Counted from the first letter of the stretch, positions 33,563-43,655 are shown. The stretch: 64,000 bases of DNA from JAAYZB01 sp937958685 (GCA_036824265.1 DAITAL010000001.1:51838-115837); one strand, 5' to 3'. Notes: a model not told the origin generated them from the letters alone. Made by a program: numbers and translations.

Positions 33563-34660
33563 ATGAAAATTGAAAAGATCACCCTAACCAATTTCCGGAA
33601 TTATCAGAAGCAGACGTTGGCCCTTGGTTCGGGTATTAATTTTATTATCGGGGCAAACGGCGAAGGCAAAACCAACTTTCTCGAAGCAATTTACGTCTTG
33701 GCGATGGCCAAATCCTACAAGGTTGAAGACCAGGATCTCATCAAGTTCAACGAGGAATTCGCAAAGGTCCAGGCGGCGATCATCAAAGACAACCGCAAGA
33801 CGGAACTGACCCTCGTCATTTCCGAAATTGGCAAGAAGGCCCTCGCAAACGACAAGGAGATCAAACGCCTAAGCGACTATATCGGGCATCTCTATATCGT
33901 CTCTTTCCTCCCGGAAGACCTGAACCTGATCAAAGGCTCGCCGAAAGACAGGAGATACTACATCGACGTTTTTCTCGGCCAAATCGACAAGGACTATCTT
34001 GACAGCCTGGCCCGATACAAACAATTGTTGCGCCAACGCAACGAACTGCTCAAAAAAATGGCGGAAACAGACGTCCGGGACGAAACGCTCCTTGATGTGA
34101 TCACTGAGCAGCTGGCCTTGGAAATCGACATCATCACCAATCGCCGAAGGCACTTCATCGACGAAGCCAATCCGCTTCTCGCGGAAGCCTATCGGAAACT
34201 CGTTTCCAAGAAAATCGAATTCAAACTCGAATATCTGCCGTCGATCCCCGTAGCCGAAACAGGCAGGTTCATGAAAAGCAAGTATCGGCAGGACCTGCTC
34301 TCCGGCGCGACCAATCATGGATCGCACCGCGACGATTACGAGTTTTATCTTGCGGGAACACCCGCAAGAACCCATGCCTCACAAGGCGAACAAAGAGCGA
34401 TGATCCTCGCGCTCAACATGGCATTATCGGAGATCGTCCAAAACATCAAAAAGGAAAGGCCTGTCTTTTTACTCGACGATGTGTTCTCGGAACTCGACAG
34501 GAACAGACAGAATCAACTTCTTGAGTACCTGTTGGCGACGAAAGCCCAAACGATCATCACCGCCACAGATATCCGGGAAATCGACGGAAGATATCTCCGC
34601 TATGGAAGAATCTTCCGCGTCACGAAAGGTTACATCAAGGAGGAAGGCATCAATGGCTGA
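33563..34660 (+). CDS. recF: DNA replication and repair protein RecF
   Basis: SMC-like ATPase that loads RecA at gaps. Features: MKIEKITLTNFRNYQ, Walker A IIGANGEGKTNFLEAIY (about 29-45), KGSPKDRRYYIDVFL, signature ASQGEQRAMILALNMAL, and Walker B VFLLDDVFSELD. The length of 365 is normal. It overlaps gyrB by 8 bases. Confidence 0.97.
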   Translation: MKIEKITLTNFRNYQKQTLALGSGINFIIGANGEGKTNFLEAIYVLAMAKSYKVEDQDLIKFNEEFAKVQAAIIKDNRKTELTLVISEIGKKALANDKEIKRLSDYIGHLYIVSFLPEDLNLIKGSPKDRRYYIDVFLGQIDKDYLDSLARYKQLLRQRNELLKKMAETDVRDETLLDVITEQLALEIDIITNRRRHFIDEANPLLAEAYRKLVSKKIEFKLEYLPSIPVAETGRFMKSKYRQDLLSGATNHGSHRDDYEFYLAGTPARTHASQGEQRAMILALNMALSEIVQNIKKERPVFLLDDVFSELDRNRQNQLLEYLLATKAQTIITATDIREIDGRYLRYGRIFRVTKGYIKEEGING

Positions 34661-36563
34661 ACACTACGCAAAATACGACGCCAGCAACATCCAGATCCTC
34701 GAGGGGCTGGAAGCGGTCAAAAAACGTCCGGGGATGTATATCGGCACCACCGGACCCAGGGGGTTGCACCATCTGGTCTGGGAAATCGTCGACAACTCCG
34801 TTGACGAAGCCTTGGCGGGCTACGCCGACAGCATCCGCGTGGAGATACTTCCCGGGAACGTCATCCGGGTCCAAGACAACGGCAGGGGCATTCCCGTCGA
34901 CATCCATCCCAAATCGGGACGGCCGACCGTCGAAACCGTCTATACCGTGCTCCATGCCGGCGGCAAGTTCGATCATAATTCCTACAAGGTGTCCGGCGGT
35001 CTCCATGGCGTCGGGGCCTCGGTCGTCAACGCCCTGAGCAAATATCTGCAGATCGAAATCCATAAAGATGGCAAGATCTACATGATCGAATTCAATCGCG
35101 GCTTTGTGAAACGACAGCTTGAATGTGTCGGTGACACGCAGTCCTCGGGGACTGTCGTCACCTTTTTGGCCGATCCCGAGGTTTTCGTCGAGTCCCAGGA
35201 ATATGAATTCGAAACCTTGCGCAACCGGATCCAGCAACTGGCTTTTTTGAACAAAGGCATCCAGTTCATGATTTCCGACGAACGCAACCCGGAAAACAAG
35301 ATCCACAAGCAATACCGCTACGAGGGCGGTGTCCGGGAGTATGTCGAATTTCTTAACGCCGGCAAGGATCTGACGCATCCGACGGTCGCCTATTTCGAAG
35401 GCGAGCAGGAAGGCATCACCGTCGAGATCGCAATGCAATACAACAACGGCTATGCCGCCAACATCTATCCGTTCACCAACAACATCACCAATCCCGAAGG
35501 CGGCACGCACGAGGAAGGCTTCAAAACCACGCTGACACGCATTCTCAACAATTACGGAAAAAACTACAATTTCTTTCGCAAGGACGAATCATTGCTCGGC
35601 GAGGACACCCGCGAGGGTCTGGTCGCGATTGTTTCCGTCAAGCACCCCGACCCCCAGTTTGAAGGCCAGACCAAATCCAAACTGGGCTCTTCCGACGCCC
35701 GCAGGGTCGTCGCCAACATCATGAGCGAGGGTTTGGAACGCTTCCTGCTGGAAAGCCCCTCGGCGGCCAAAAACATCTTGGAAAAGGCGCTTTTGGCCCA
35801 AAGGGCACGCATCGCCGCCAAAAAGGCGCGGGAATTGACACGTCGGAAATCACCGCTTGATTCCCTGGGCTTCGCCTCGAAACTGGCGGATTGCCGCTCC
35901 CGGGACGCCAGCAAATCCGAAATCTACATCGTTGAGGGCGATTCGGCCGGCGGCTCCGCGAAACAGGGACGCGACTCCGAATACCAAGCGATCCTGCCGC
36001 TTCGGGGCAAAGTCCTCAATGTGGAGCGGGCAAGGCTAGACAAGGCTTTGCAAAACAAAGAAATCTTGTCGATGATCCAGGCCTTCGGCACCGGGATCGC
36101 CGAGGATTTCCAAATCGAAAGCACCCGCTACCATAAGATCATCATCATGACCGATGCCGACGTGGACGGCGCCCATATCCGGACATTGCTCTTGACGTTC
36201 TTCTTCCGTTACATGCGGCCACTGATCGAAAAAGGCTTTGTCTTCATCGCCCAACCGCCGCTTTTCAAGGTGCAACTCGGCAAACTGGTCCGTTATGCCT
36301 ACGATGAGAAGGAACTTGAGCGGATCATGACGGAGATCAGCGGAAAACCCACCTTGCAAAGATACAAAGGTCTCGGCGAGATGAATCCGGAGCAGTTGTG
36401 GGAAACCACGATGGACCCCGCGACGAGAACCCTCCTGCAGGTGACGCTCGAAGATGCGATCGAAGCTGACAGGATCTTCTCGATGCTGATGGGCGAAGAC
36501 GTCCCCAGTCGGAAAGAGTTCATCCAGGAAAATGCGGAATATGTCCGCAACCTGGATTTCTAA
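34653..36563 (+). CDS. gyrB: DNA gyrase subunit B
   Basis: ATPase subunit of gyrase. Starts MAEHYAKYDASNIQILEGLE, then RPGMYIG, WEIVDNSVDEALAG with the ATP-site Glu/Asp, GGLHGVGASVVNALS, and the TOPRIM domain EIYIVEGDSAGGSAKQGRD plus TDADVDGAHIRTLLLTFF. 636 residues is the compact Gram-positive length. The ATG at 34653 is inside recF's last codons; GGAGG of the preceding sequence serves as ribosome site. Confidence 0.98.
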   Translation: MAEHYAKYDASNIQILEGLEAVKKRPGMYIGTTGPRGLHHLVWEIVDNSVDEALAGYADSIRVEILPGNVIRVQDNGRGIPVDIHPKSGRPTVETVYTVLHAGGKFDHNSYKVSGGLHGVGASVVNALSKYLQIEIHKDGKIYMIEFNRGFVKRQLECVGDTQSSGTVVTFLADPEVFVESQEYEFETLRNRIQQLAFLNKGIQFMISDERNPENKIHKQYRYEGGVREYVEFLNAGKDLTHPTVAYFEGEQEGITVEIAMQYNNGYAANIYPFTNNITNPEGGTHEEGFKTTLTRILNNYGKNYNFFRKDESLLGEDTREGLVAIVSVKHPDPQFEGQTKSKLGSSDARRVVANIMSEGLERFLLESPSAAKNILEKALLAQRARIAAKKARELTRRKSPLDSLGFASKLADCRSRDASKSEIYIVEGDSAGGSAKQGRDSEYQAILPLRGKVLNVERARLDKALQNKEILSMIQAFGTGIAEDFQIESTRYHKIIIMTDADVDGAHIRTLLLTFFFRYMRPLIEKGFVFIAQPPLFKVQLGKLVRYAYDEKELERIMTEISGKPTLQRYKGLGEMNPEQLWETTMDPATRTLLQVTLEDAIEADRIFSMLMGEDVPSRKEFIQENAEYVRNLDF

Positions 36564-36575
36564 GAGGTGCCGCTG

Positions 36576-39203
36576 ATGGACTACATGAAAAATAACGAAA
36601 TTAAAAGCAAAATCGTGGAGATCAATCTCGCCAACGAGATGAAGAGCTCCTTTCTCAGTTATGCGATGAGCGTCATCGTGTCCCGGGCGCTTCCCGACGT
36701 CCGCGACGGACTCAAACCCGTGCACCGGCGCATTCTTTTTGGGATGGACGAACTTGGCGTCTACCCCGACAAACAATATAAGAAATCGGCGAGGATCGTC
36801 GGCGATGTCATGGGTAAATATCATCCTCACGGCGATGTTGCGATCTATGATTCGATGGTGCGGATGGCTCAGGATTTCAGCTATCGCTATCCGCTTGTCA
36901 ACGGCCACGGGAACTTTGGTTCCGTTGACGGCGACGGTGCCGCCGCGATGCGCTACACCGAAGCGAAAATGGCAAAGATCACCGTCGAGATGCTGAAGGA
37001 CCTCAAGAAAGAAACGGTTGACTTCACAGACAATTACGACGGCAGCGAGCGGGAACCGAAAGTGCTGCCCGCCAAATTCCCCAATATTCTTGTCAACGGG
37101 TCCTCCGGCATTGCCGTCGGCATGTCGACAAACATCCCTCCCCACAATCTCAAAGAGGTGATAGACGGCTATATCGCCTATATCAAGGACCCCGACATCA
37201 CCGACGACGAACTGATGGAACACATCAAGGGTCCGGATTTTCCGACCGGGGGCATCATCCTCGGCATGGCCGGCATCAGAGAAGCCTATACGACCGGCAA
37301 AGGCATCATCAGGGTGAAGGCCAAAACGGAGATCATCGAACACGCCACCGGCAGAAAGGCGATCATCATCAGGGAGATCCCCTACCAGGTGAACAAGACA
37401 ACCCTGATCGAGAAAATCGCCGAACTGGCCAAGGACAAGAAAATCGACGGCATCACCGATCTGCGCGACGAGTCGAATCGCAACGGCATGCGCGTTGTCA
37501 TGGAACTCAGGCGCGACGCCAACCCGGAAGTGATTTTGAACAACCTGTACAAGAACTCGCAGATGCAGGTCTCTTTCGGCGTGAACATGCTCGCGCTGGT
37601 CGATGACCGACCCGAAGTGCTGCCACTAAAAAGCATCCTCGAGCAATATTTCCGCCACCAGACCGAGGTGTTGCTCCGCAAGACCAGATTCGATCTTGAC
37701 AAAGCGATCCAGCGCGAACACCTGCTCAAAGGCTTCATCCTCGCCCTCGACAATATCGAGGAGGTCATCAGAATCATTCGGGATTCCTATGACGACACCG
37801 AAGTCAGACTTTGCGGTCGCTTTGGCTTCAGCGAGATCCAGGCGAAAGCGATCCTGGCAATGCAACTCAGACGGCTTTCCGGCTTGGAACGCGACAAACT
37901 GCATCAGGAAATGACCGATCTCATCAAGGCGATCGAATATTACAACAGGATTTTGGCGAACACGGAACTCCAACACCAGATCCTGATTGAGGAAGCCAGG
38001 GAAATCAGGGACAAATACGGTGATGAACGCCGCACGGAGATCGATCTTGCCGGCGACTACGACATCGATGACGAAGATTTGATCCCCGTTGAGGAAGTCA
38101 TCGTGGCGATCACCACGAACGGATACGTGAAACGGATGAACATCGACGCCTACCGCTCGCAAAACCGCGGCGGCAGGGGCAAGACCGGCATGCGGATGAA
38201 CGAGGACGATGTCATCGACTCAATCATCCCCACCTCGACGCACGACTATCTGCTGTTCTTCACGTCGCTTGGGCGCGTGTACAAGATCAAGGGCTACAAG
38301 ATTCCCAGCTATGGCCGCAACTCCAAAGGGTTGCCGATCGTCAACCTGCTCAATCTTGGCGACAACGAACAACTTGCCGCCGTGATGAGCATCAAGGATT
38401 TCGAAACCGGCTATTTGTTCTTCACCACCAAAAACGGCATCGTCAAACGGACCAAGGTGGCCGATTTCCAAAACATCCGGGTTAACGGCATCCGCGCCAT
38501 TTCGATGCGCGAGGGCGACGAACTGCACAGCGTCAAACTGACGGATGGCGAACGCGACATCCTGATCGGCGCCTCCAATGGCAAGGCGATCCGCTTCAAC
38601 GAGACGGATGTCCGCTATATGGGCCGCAACGCCTCCGGCGTCAAGGGCATCGATTTGGAAACAGACGAGGAAGTCATCGGCGTCACCACGATCGACACCG
38701 AAAGGAACGAAGTCCTGGCTATCACGAGATTCGGATACGGCAAACGGACGATCATTGACGAATACCGGCTCCAAAACCGCGGCGGCAAAGGCGTCAAGAC
38801 CATCAATGTCACCGCCAAGAACGGCAATCTCAAGAAACTGATCAGTGTCGTCGGCGATGAGGATCTGCTCGTCGTCACCGACAAGGGCATGATCATCCGC
38901 GTTCCCATCGACCAGATCACCCAGACCAAACGCGCCACCCAGGGCGTCAAGATCATCAACGTTCTCGAAGGGCATCAGGTCGCCACGATCGCGATCGTTC
39001 CGAAATGGGAATGCGAAGAAGACGAGATCTGCGAGGAAATCCCCGAAAACGAGGTTGTCGAAACCCCGCCAAGTGATATAATGAAAGAAACCGCCGCGTT
39101 CACCCTCTCCGAATATCGCGATCTCACGCAGGTCAGCGACACCGAAGCAAACGACGAGGAAAACATCGAGGATCTTGACGAGATTCTCGGAGACAGTTAT
39201 TAA
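36576..39203 (+). CDS. gyrA: DNA gyrase subunit A
   Basis: DNA-cleaving subunit. The catalytic Tyr is in AAAMRYTEAKM. The beta-pinwheel has a GyrA-box-like QNRGGRG (near residue 530) and a second QNRGGKG, both with Asn where QRRGG is usual. The quinolone pocket reads KYHPHGDVAIYD: position Val88 replaces Ser83 (E. coli numbering). The tail is long and acidic (SDTEANDEENIEDLDEI). ATG 36576 has AGAGGTG at the right spacing; a GTG nine bases earlier is an alternative. 875 residues. Confidence 0.97.
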   Translation: MDYMKNNEIKSKIVEINLANEMKSSFLSYAMSVIVSRALPDVRDGLKPVHRRILFGMDELGVYPDKQYKKSARIVGDVMGKYHPHGDVAIYDSMVRMAQDFSYRYPLVNGHGNFGSVDGDGAAAMRYTEAKMAKITVEMLKDLKKETVDFTDNYDGSEREPKVLPAKFPNILVNGSSGIAVGMSTNIPPHNLKEVIDGYIAYIKDPDITDDELMEHIKGPDFPTGGIILGMAGIREAYTTGKGIIRVKAKTEIIEHATGRKAIIIREIPYQVNKTTLIEKIAELAKDKKIDGITDLRDESNRNGMRVVMELRRDANPEVILNNLYKNSQMQVSFGVNMLALVDDRPEVLPLKSILEQYFRHQTEVLLRKTRFDLDKAIQREHLLKGFILALDNIEEVIRIIRDSYDDTEVRLCGRFGFSEIQAKAILAMQLRRLSGLERDKLHQEMTDLIKAIEYYNRILANTELQHQILIEEAREIRDKYGDERRTEIDLAGDYDIDDEDLIPVEEVIVAITTNGYVKRMNIDAYRSQNRGGRGKTGMRMNEDDVIDSIIPTSTHDYLLFFTSLGRVYKIKGYKIPSYGRNSKGLPIVNLLNLGDNEQLAAVMSIKDFETGYLFFTTKNGIVKRTKVADFQNIRVNGIRAISMREGDELHSVKLTDGERDILIGASNGKAIRFNETDVRYMGRNASGVKGIDLETDEEVIGVTTIDTERNEVLAITRFGYGKRTIIDEYRLQNRGGKGVKTINVTAKNGNLKKLISVVGDEDLLVVTDKGMIIRVPIDQITQTKRATQGVKIINVLEGHQVATIAIVPKWECEEDEICEEIPENEVVETPPSDIMKETAAFTLSEYRDLTQVSDTEANDEENIEDLDEILGDSY

Positions 39204-39218
39204 GGAGGTGTCGCAGCC

Positions 39219-40493
39219 ATGCTGGACATCAAAATGATCCGCGAGGAAACAGACAAAGTCATCGAACTGCTCAATCGCCGCGGCGCCGACCACGGTTATT
39301 TGCGCGATCTTGTCGCCAAAGACCGGGCCAGACGCGAAGCCATAAGCGAGACCGAAACCCTGAAAGCCAGGAAAAATGAAGTGTCCCGGATGATCGGCCA
39401 ATACAAACGGGAAGGAAAAGATCCCCGACCGATCCTCAAGGAAATGAACGATTTTTCGGAGCGGATCACGACTCTCGACGATTTCATCAAGGCGCAGGAA
39501 GAGGAAATCAAGGAGATCCTGCTCCGCACGCCCAATCTTCCCGATGAGAACATCGGCATTGGCACCGACGATACCGCCAACACCCTGGTCAAGAAACACC
39601 TCGAGCCGACCAGATTCAGTTTTCCGATCAAAGCCCATTATGAACTCGGGGAAACACTCGACATTCTCGACTTCAACCGCGCCGGCAAGATCACCGGCTC
39701 GCGCTTCGTCGTTTACAAAGGTCTCGGAGCGAGACTTGAACGCGCCCTGATCCAATTCATGATGGATCTGCACGCCGACCATCACGGCTATCGCGAAATC
39801 ATCCCGCCCTATGCGGTCAACGAAGCGTCGATGTATGCCTCGGGCCAGTTTCCGAAGTTCATCGACGAAGCCTTCAAACTCAATGACGAACGCAATCTCT
39901 ATCTCAATCCCACAGCCGAAGTGCCGACGATCAACCTCCACCGCGACGAGATCATCGACAAAGACCTTCTACCGATCAAATATGTCGCCTACACGACGGC
40001 GTTCCGCAAGGAAGCGGGTTCGGCAGGCAAGGACACCAGGGGCATCCTCCGCCAGCACCAATTCAACAAAGTCGAACTGATCAAATTCACCAAGCCCGAG
40101 GAATCCGAGCTTGAACACCAGCGGATGCTGGCCGATTCCGAAAGCGTTCTCCAGATCCTCGGACTCCCCTACCGCGTCGTCGAGCTGTGCACCGGCGATC
40201 TTGGCTTCGCGATGCGCAAAACCTACGACATCGAGGTCTGGCTGCCCTCGGAGAATCGTTACCGCGAGATCGGTTCGATCTCCAATGCCGGTGACTACCA
40301 GGCCCGCCGCGCCAACATCAAATTCAGGCGCGAGGCGGATCAGAAGTTGGAATTCGTCCATGTCTTGAACGGATCGGGACTCGCCGTCGGCAGGACCGTG
40401 ATCGCGATCATGGAAAACTGCCAGCAGGAAGACGGGTCGATCAAAATCCCGGCTCCGCTCCACAAGTACATGGGTGTTACCGAAATCAGATAA
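39219..40493 (+). CDS. serS: Seryl-tRNA synthetase
   Basis: Class II synthetase. The N-terminal coiled-coil arm (about 30-100) is followed by motif 2 with TTAFRKEAGSAGKDTRGILRQHQF and motif 3 NGSGLAVGRTVIAIMENCQ. 424 residues. It starts 15 bases after gyrA with AAGGAGGTG, so it is read from the gyrase operon rather than a T-box leader. Confidence 0.98.
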   Translation: MLDIKMIREETDKVIELLNRRGADHGYLRDLVAKDRARREAISETETLKARKNEVSRMIGQYKREGKDPRPILKEMNDFSERITTLDDFIKAQEEEIKEILLRTPNLPDENIGIGTDDTANTLVKKHLEPTRFSFPIKAHYELGETLDILDFNRAGKITGSRFVVYKGLGARLERALIQFMMDLHADHHGYREIIPPYAVNEASMYASGQFPKFIDEAFKLNDERNLYLNPTAEVPTINLHRDEIIDKDLLPIKYVAYTTAFRKEAGSAGKDTRGILRQHQFNKVELIKFTKPEESELEHQRMLADSESVLQILGLPYRVVELCTGDLGFAMRKTYDIEVWLPSENRYREIGSISNAGDYQARRANIKFRREADQKLEFVHVLNGSGLAVGRTVIAIMENCQQEDGSIKIPAPLHKYMGVTEIR

Positions 40494-40496
40494 GCA

Positions 40497-40536
40497 AAGC
40501 CCTCCGCGGACCAAACAGGTCGCGGAGGGCTTTTTT
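40497..40536. terminator. Terminator after serS
   Basis: Stem GCCCTCCGCG/CGCGGAGGGC with an inner GACC/GGTC extension, followed by TTTTTT on the plus strand. The minus-strand side is weaker but may also end the HIT gene. Confidence 0.88.
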
Positions 40537-40549
40537 GCTTCTTGATTTT

Positions 40550-40972
40550 CTAGTTGTGCTTCTCGAGTTCCGAGCGGATTTTGTTCATCGTCTCGACATA
40601 GGTTTCCTTGGCGGTGTTGCCTTGATTGTTGATGAAGTCGATGTCGACGCCGTCGTTGTAATAGCGGGGAATCAGGTGCAGATGGAAATGAAAGACCGTC
40701 TGCAACGGCTTCTCAGTGTTGATCAACACATTCAAACCCATCGGGTTGAACGCGCGCTTGATGGCATTGGCGATCTTCGGGACCTGCCGGAAAATGTTGG
40801 CGGCCACATCCTCGTTGATGTCGTAAAGGTTCTTGTAATGCTCCTTGGCGATCAAAAGCGTGTGACCTTTGGTCGCCTGTGAAATGTCGAGGATCGCGAT
40901 GATGTGTTCGTCCTCGTAGATCTTGTAGCACGGGATGTCGCCGTTTACGATCCGGCAAAACACGCAGTCCAT
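40550..40972 (-). CDS. HIT-family nucleotide hydrolase
   Basis: A 140-residue histidine-triad protein: CVFCRIVNGDIPCYKIYEDE near the start with zinc-type Cys, GHTLLIAKEHYKNL, and the triad HFHLHLIPRY (about 94-103). The family hydrolyses nucleotide-phosphoramidates or dinucleoside polyphosphates. It resembles the Hit protein of Bacillus. It follows the HAD phosphatase gene by two bases in one transcript. Confidence 0.94.
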   Translation of the reverse strand: MDCVFCRIVNGDIPCYKIYEDEHIIAILDISQATKGHTLLIAKEHYKNLYDINEDVAANIFRQVPKIANAIKRAFNPMGLNVLINTEKPLQTVFHFHLHLIPRYYNDGVDIDFINNQGNTAKETYVETMNKIRSELEKHN

Positions 40973-40974
40973 GA

Positions 40975-41634
40975 TTATGCCTCCTTGTTATATCGCTCGA
41001 TCAGCCGGGGAAGTTCCCGGTAGTCATCAATCCAGAAATCGGGAGATGCAAGCCGCAAAGCCTCGGGTTTCAGCGTCCAGGCGACGCCGCAAGTGAGGAT
41101 GCCGGCATTCTTGCCGGCGAGGATGTCGGAGGGCGCGTCGCCGATCATCAACGCCTGCTTGTGGCCACGGAAAGCGGCCAGCGCCTTTTCCACGGGTTCG
41201 GGATGGGGTTTGTGGTTTTTGACCTCGTCGAGACTGATGATGACGCCGATGAATTCGTCGAGTCCGAAATGTCTGATCGAGGGTAGCGCCGAAGCCATGA
41301 ATTTCGTGGTCACAATCCCCAGATTGAACCCTTTTGCATGAAAGCGCAGCAAGACATCACGCACGTGTGGATAAATATCGATGTAAGAAAACTCCAGCCG
41401 GCGATAGACTTCCAGATAATCGGTGATCATCGTCTCGATCAAAGCCGGATCATCAGTCAATCTGGCGAACGTTTCCGCCAGCGGGGGACCGATGAGTGCG
41501 ATGATCTTCGCGTCTTCGGGCCGCCAAGCAGGGAAATGTTTGGCGAACACATGCCTGAAGGACGCGATGATCAAACTGTTGGAATCGATCAGGGTGCCAT
41601 CCAAATCAAAAAGCAAAGTGTCGATTTTCCTCAT
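40975..41634 (-). CDS. HAD phosphatase (PpaX-like)
   Basis: HAD subfamily IA phosphatase of 219 residues: motif I LLFDLDGTLIDSN, motif II GIVTTK, motif III Lys in NHKPHPEPVEKAL and motif IV MIGDAPSDILAGKNAG. The closest named group is PpaX, which removes pyrophosphate made by HPr kinase/phosphorylase, but no hprK is in view, so phosphoglycolate or another small phosphate ester is equally possible. Confidence 0.88.
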   Translation of the reverse strand: MRKIDTLLFDLDGTLIDSNSLIIASFRHVFAKHFPAWRPEDAKIIALIGPPLAETFARLTDDPALIETMITDYLEVYRRLEFSYIDIYPHVRDVLLRFHAKGFNLGIVTTKFMASALPSIRHFGLDEFIGVIISLDEVKNHKPHPEPVEKALAAFRGHKQALMIGDAPSDILAGKNAGILTCGVAWTLKPEALRLASPDFWIDDYRELPRLIERYNKEA

Positions 41635-41650
41635 TCTCTCACCAACCGCT

Positions 41651-41656
41651 ATTATA
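41651..41656 (-). promoter_or_regulatory. Promoter of the HAD-HIT operon
   Basis: TGgTATAAT extended -10 on the minus strand, 17 bases upstream of the start codon. TAGGCA at proper spacing is a weak -35. Confidence 0.65.
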
Positions 41657-41730
41657 CCAAAATCGTATCTGGTTGCCTATATCATTCTGGAAAATGAAAC
41701 CGCATCTGCTGGTTTTTTGATGGGTCTTGT

Positions 41731-41738
41731 GCTATAAT
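41731..41738 (+). promoter_or_regulatory. Promoter of the diacylglycerol kinase-like gene
   Basis: TGcTATAAT extended -10 just 16 bases before the GTG start; no clear -35. Confidence 0.6.
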
Positions 41739-41753
41739 CAAACCGGTGATTTT

Positions 41754-42665
41754 GTGAGAAAGACGATGTTGATCTACAATCCCGCGAGCGGTCGGCAGAA
41801 ATTCAGCCAGCACCTCGAAAGGGTCGAAAGCCGGTTTCGGAACCACGGCCACGATTTAGCCGTTTTTGCAACGGAGTATCCAAGGCAGGCAACCGAAATC
41901 GCCCGCCGGGCTTGCGTCGAAAACTATGATTACCTCATCATCGCCGGCGGCGACGGCACCTTCAACGAATGTCTGAACGGCATCATGGATTTTGACAGAC
42001 GGCCGATTATCGGTCACATTCCCGCCGGAACCGGCTGCGACATCGCCCACACCCTTGGCATCAGCAAAAACGTCGACAAGGCCATGGACGTCTTCTTTGG
42101 CAACGAACCGGTCCGCATGGATGTTGTCAAGTCCAACGACAGGTATTTCACCTACGTTTCCGGCAACGGCGCCTTCATCGACATCAGTTATGTCACCGAT
42201 TCGAAAATGAAGAAACGGTTTGGATGGCTCGCGTATATCTTCAAGGCGGCCGAGGAATTGTTCACGATCCCGAAGATGCGGATGAAGGCCGTCCACGACA
42301 ACGGCAGCGTGAGCGGGGTTTTCTCGCTGATCCTGATTATCAACTCGAAACGCGTTGCCGGAATGAACATGATCTACAAACCGATCCTTGACGACGGCAA
42401 ACTTGACGTCGTCATGTATCGCAATCTTTACCCGTTCAACTGGATCGCCTATCTGAGCTCCTATTTCTTCCCCTCGTGGAGCACGCCGATTGTCATCCGC
42501 TTTCGGACCGAGACGCTCAAGATCGAAACCGATACCAAATCACGGTGGAACGTCGACGGCGAATCGGGAGGTTTGGGCAACCAGAACATCCATGTTTGCC
42601 GGCAGGCGATCTCGATCATCGTTCCCGACAAGATCAAGGACAAGTATTTCCGTCATCGCGACTGA
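41754..42665 (+). CDS. Diacylglycerol/lipid kinase (DagK family)
   Basis: Cytosolic lipid kinase recycling diacylglycerol into phosphatidate (DgkB/YegS family). The 303-residue protein has MLIYNPASGRQKFSQ, the catalytic-loop motif IIAGGDGTFNECLNGI (62-77), IPAGTGCDIAHTLGI, and the C-terminal WNVDGE motif. I start at GTG 41754 because the -10 box overlaps any earlier start and GGTGA precedes the GTG; the ATG at 41766 is possible. Confidence 0.92.
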   Translation: MRKTMLIYNPASGRQKFSQHLERVESRFRNHGHDLAVFATEYPRQATEIARRACVENYDYLIIAGGDGTFNECLNGIMDFDRRPIIGHIPAGTGCDIAHTLGISKNVDKAMDVFFGNEPVRMDVVKSNDRYFTYVSGNGAFIDISYVTDSKMKKRFGWLAYIFKAAEELFTIPKMRMKAVHDNGSVSGVFSLILIINSKRVAGMNMIYKPILDDGKLDVVMYRNLYPFNWIAYLSSYFFPSWSTPIVIRFRTETLKIETDTKSRWNVDGESGGLGNQNIHVCRQAISIIVPDKIKDKYFRHRD

Positions 42666-42717
42666 TACTGACACATAACCGCGCGGACAAGCCACCACAT
42701 CGAGGATAAAACAGCGA

Positions 42718-43563
42718 ATGAAGCCATCGAGCGGACATCAATCCGCAATTCGTGCCAAGCACCGCTATGGCCAAAACTTCCTTCAAGACAAAAACATCCT
42801 GCGCAAGATCGTCGCAAGCGCCGACATTCGCCGGGATACTTTTGTGATTGAGATCGGACCCGGGAGAGGGGCGTTGACGGCTTTTTTGCTGGACGCGGCC
42901 AATAAGGTGCTTGCCTACGAGATCGATCGCGACCTGATCCCCCTGTTGGCGGATAAGTTCAAAGACGCCCGCAATCTGATCCTTGTGAACGAGGACGTTC
43001 TCGAGGCTGACATCGAGGCCGACATCGACAAGTACTTCCCACAAGACGCCGAAATCGTGATGGTGAGCAATCTGCCCTATTATGTAACGACACCGATCTT
43101 GCAGAAGTTTCTGGAAGAAACCCGGAGGCTCAGGCGTCTCGTCGTGATGACCCAACTGGAAGTCGCCCGCCGGTTGACATCTCCACCGGGAACCAAGGAC
43201 TACAATGCGCTCTCGATCGCGATCGCCTATCGGGCAGTGGCCAAATTCCTTTTCAAGGTACCCAGAACCGTTTTCCGGCCGAGCCCGCAAGTCGATTCCG
43301 CGGTCGTATCATTGGAACTCGTCCCCGGGGGCAGGTTTTATCCCAAAGACGAGAGAACCTTTTTCCAAGTGGTCCGTGGGGCGTTTGCGCAAAGACGCAA
43401 GACGCTCGCGAACAATCTCCTGGCGACTTTTCCCGATTTCGATCGCGCCGGGATAGAAACCCTGCTGAATCAAGTCGGCTTGCCACTCCAGACCAGAGCC
43501 GAAGCGGTGAAGATCGAAAGTTTCGTGGCGTTGGCGGATGCCATCCATGAACAACACGTTTGA
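42718..43563 (+). CDS. ksgA: 16S rRNA (adenine1518/1519) dimethyltransferase
   Basis: SAM-dependent enzyme dimethylating two adenines in the 16S rRNA 3' helix. Markers: KHRYGQNFLQDKNILRKIV, SAM motif VIEIGPGRGALTAFLL, MVSNLPYYVTTPIL (NLPY catalytic), and RPSPQVDSAVV. 281 residues; GAGGAT ribosome site. It lies 52 bases after dagK without terminator. Confidence 0.97.
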   Translation: MKPSSGHQSAIRAKHRYGQNFLQDKNILRKIVASADIRRDTFVIEIGPGRGALTAFLLDAANKVLAYEIDRDLIPLLADKFKDARNLILVNEDVLEADIEADIDKYFPQDAEIVMVSNLPYYVTTPILQKFLEETRRLRRLVVMTQLEVARRLTSPPGTKDYNALSIAIAYRAVAKFLFKVPRTVFRPSPQVDSAVVSLELVPGGRFYPKDERTFFQVVRGAFAQRRKTLANNLLATFPDFDRAGIETLLNQVGLPLQTRAEAVKIESFVALADAIHEQHV

Positions 43564-43655
43564 CCTATGGAAAACACATATGCCAACAGCTTGCCCCGCC
43601 GATTTTATGGAGCCAACACATCACCAAGACAAAAACGAGAAGGAAGGTATGAAAC

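Noticed and set aside
36036..37343. 435-codon minus-strand frame
   Set aside because: Antisense to gyrB/gyrA; His/Asp-rich shadow.
38220..39941. 573-codon minus-strand frame
   Set aside because: Lies opposite gyrA and serS, both certain genes; long shadow caused by the codon pattern of this GC content.
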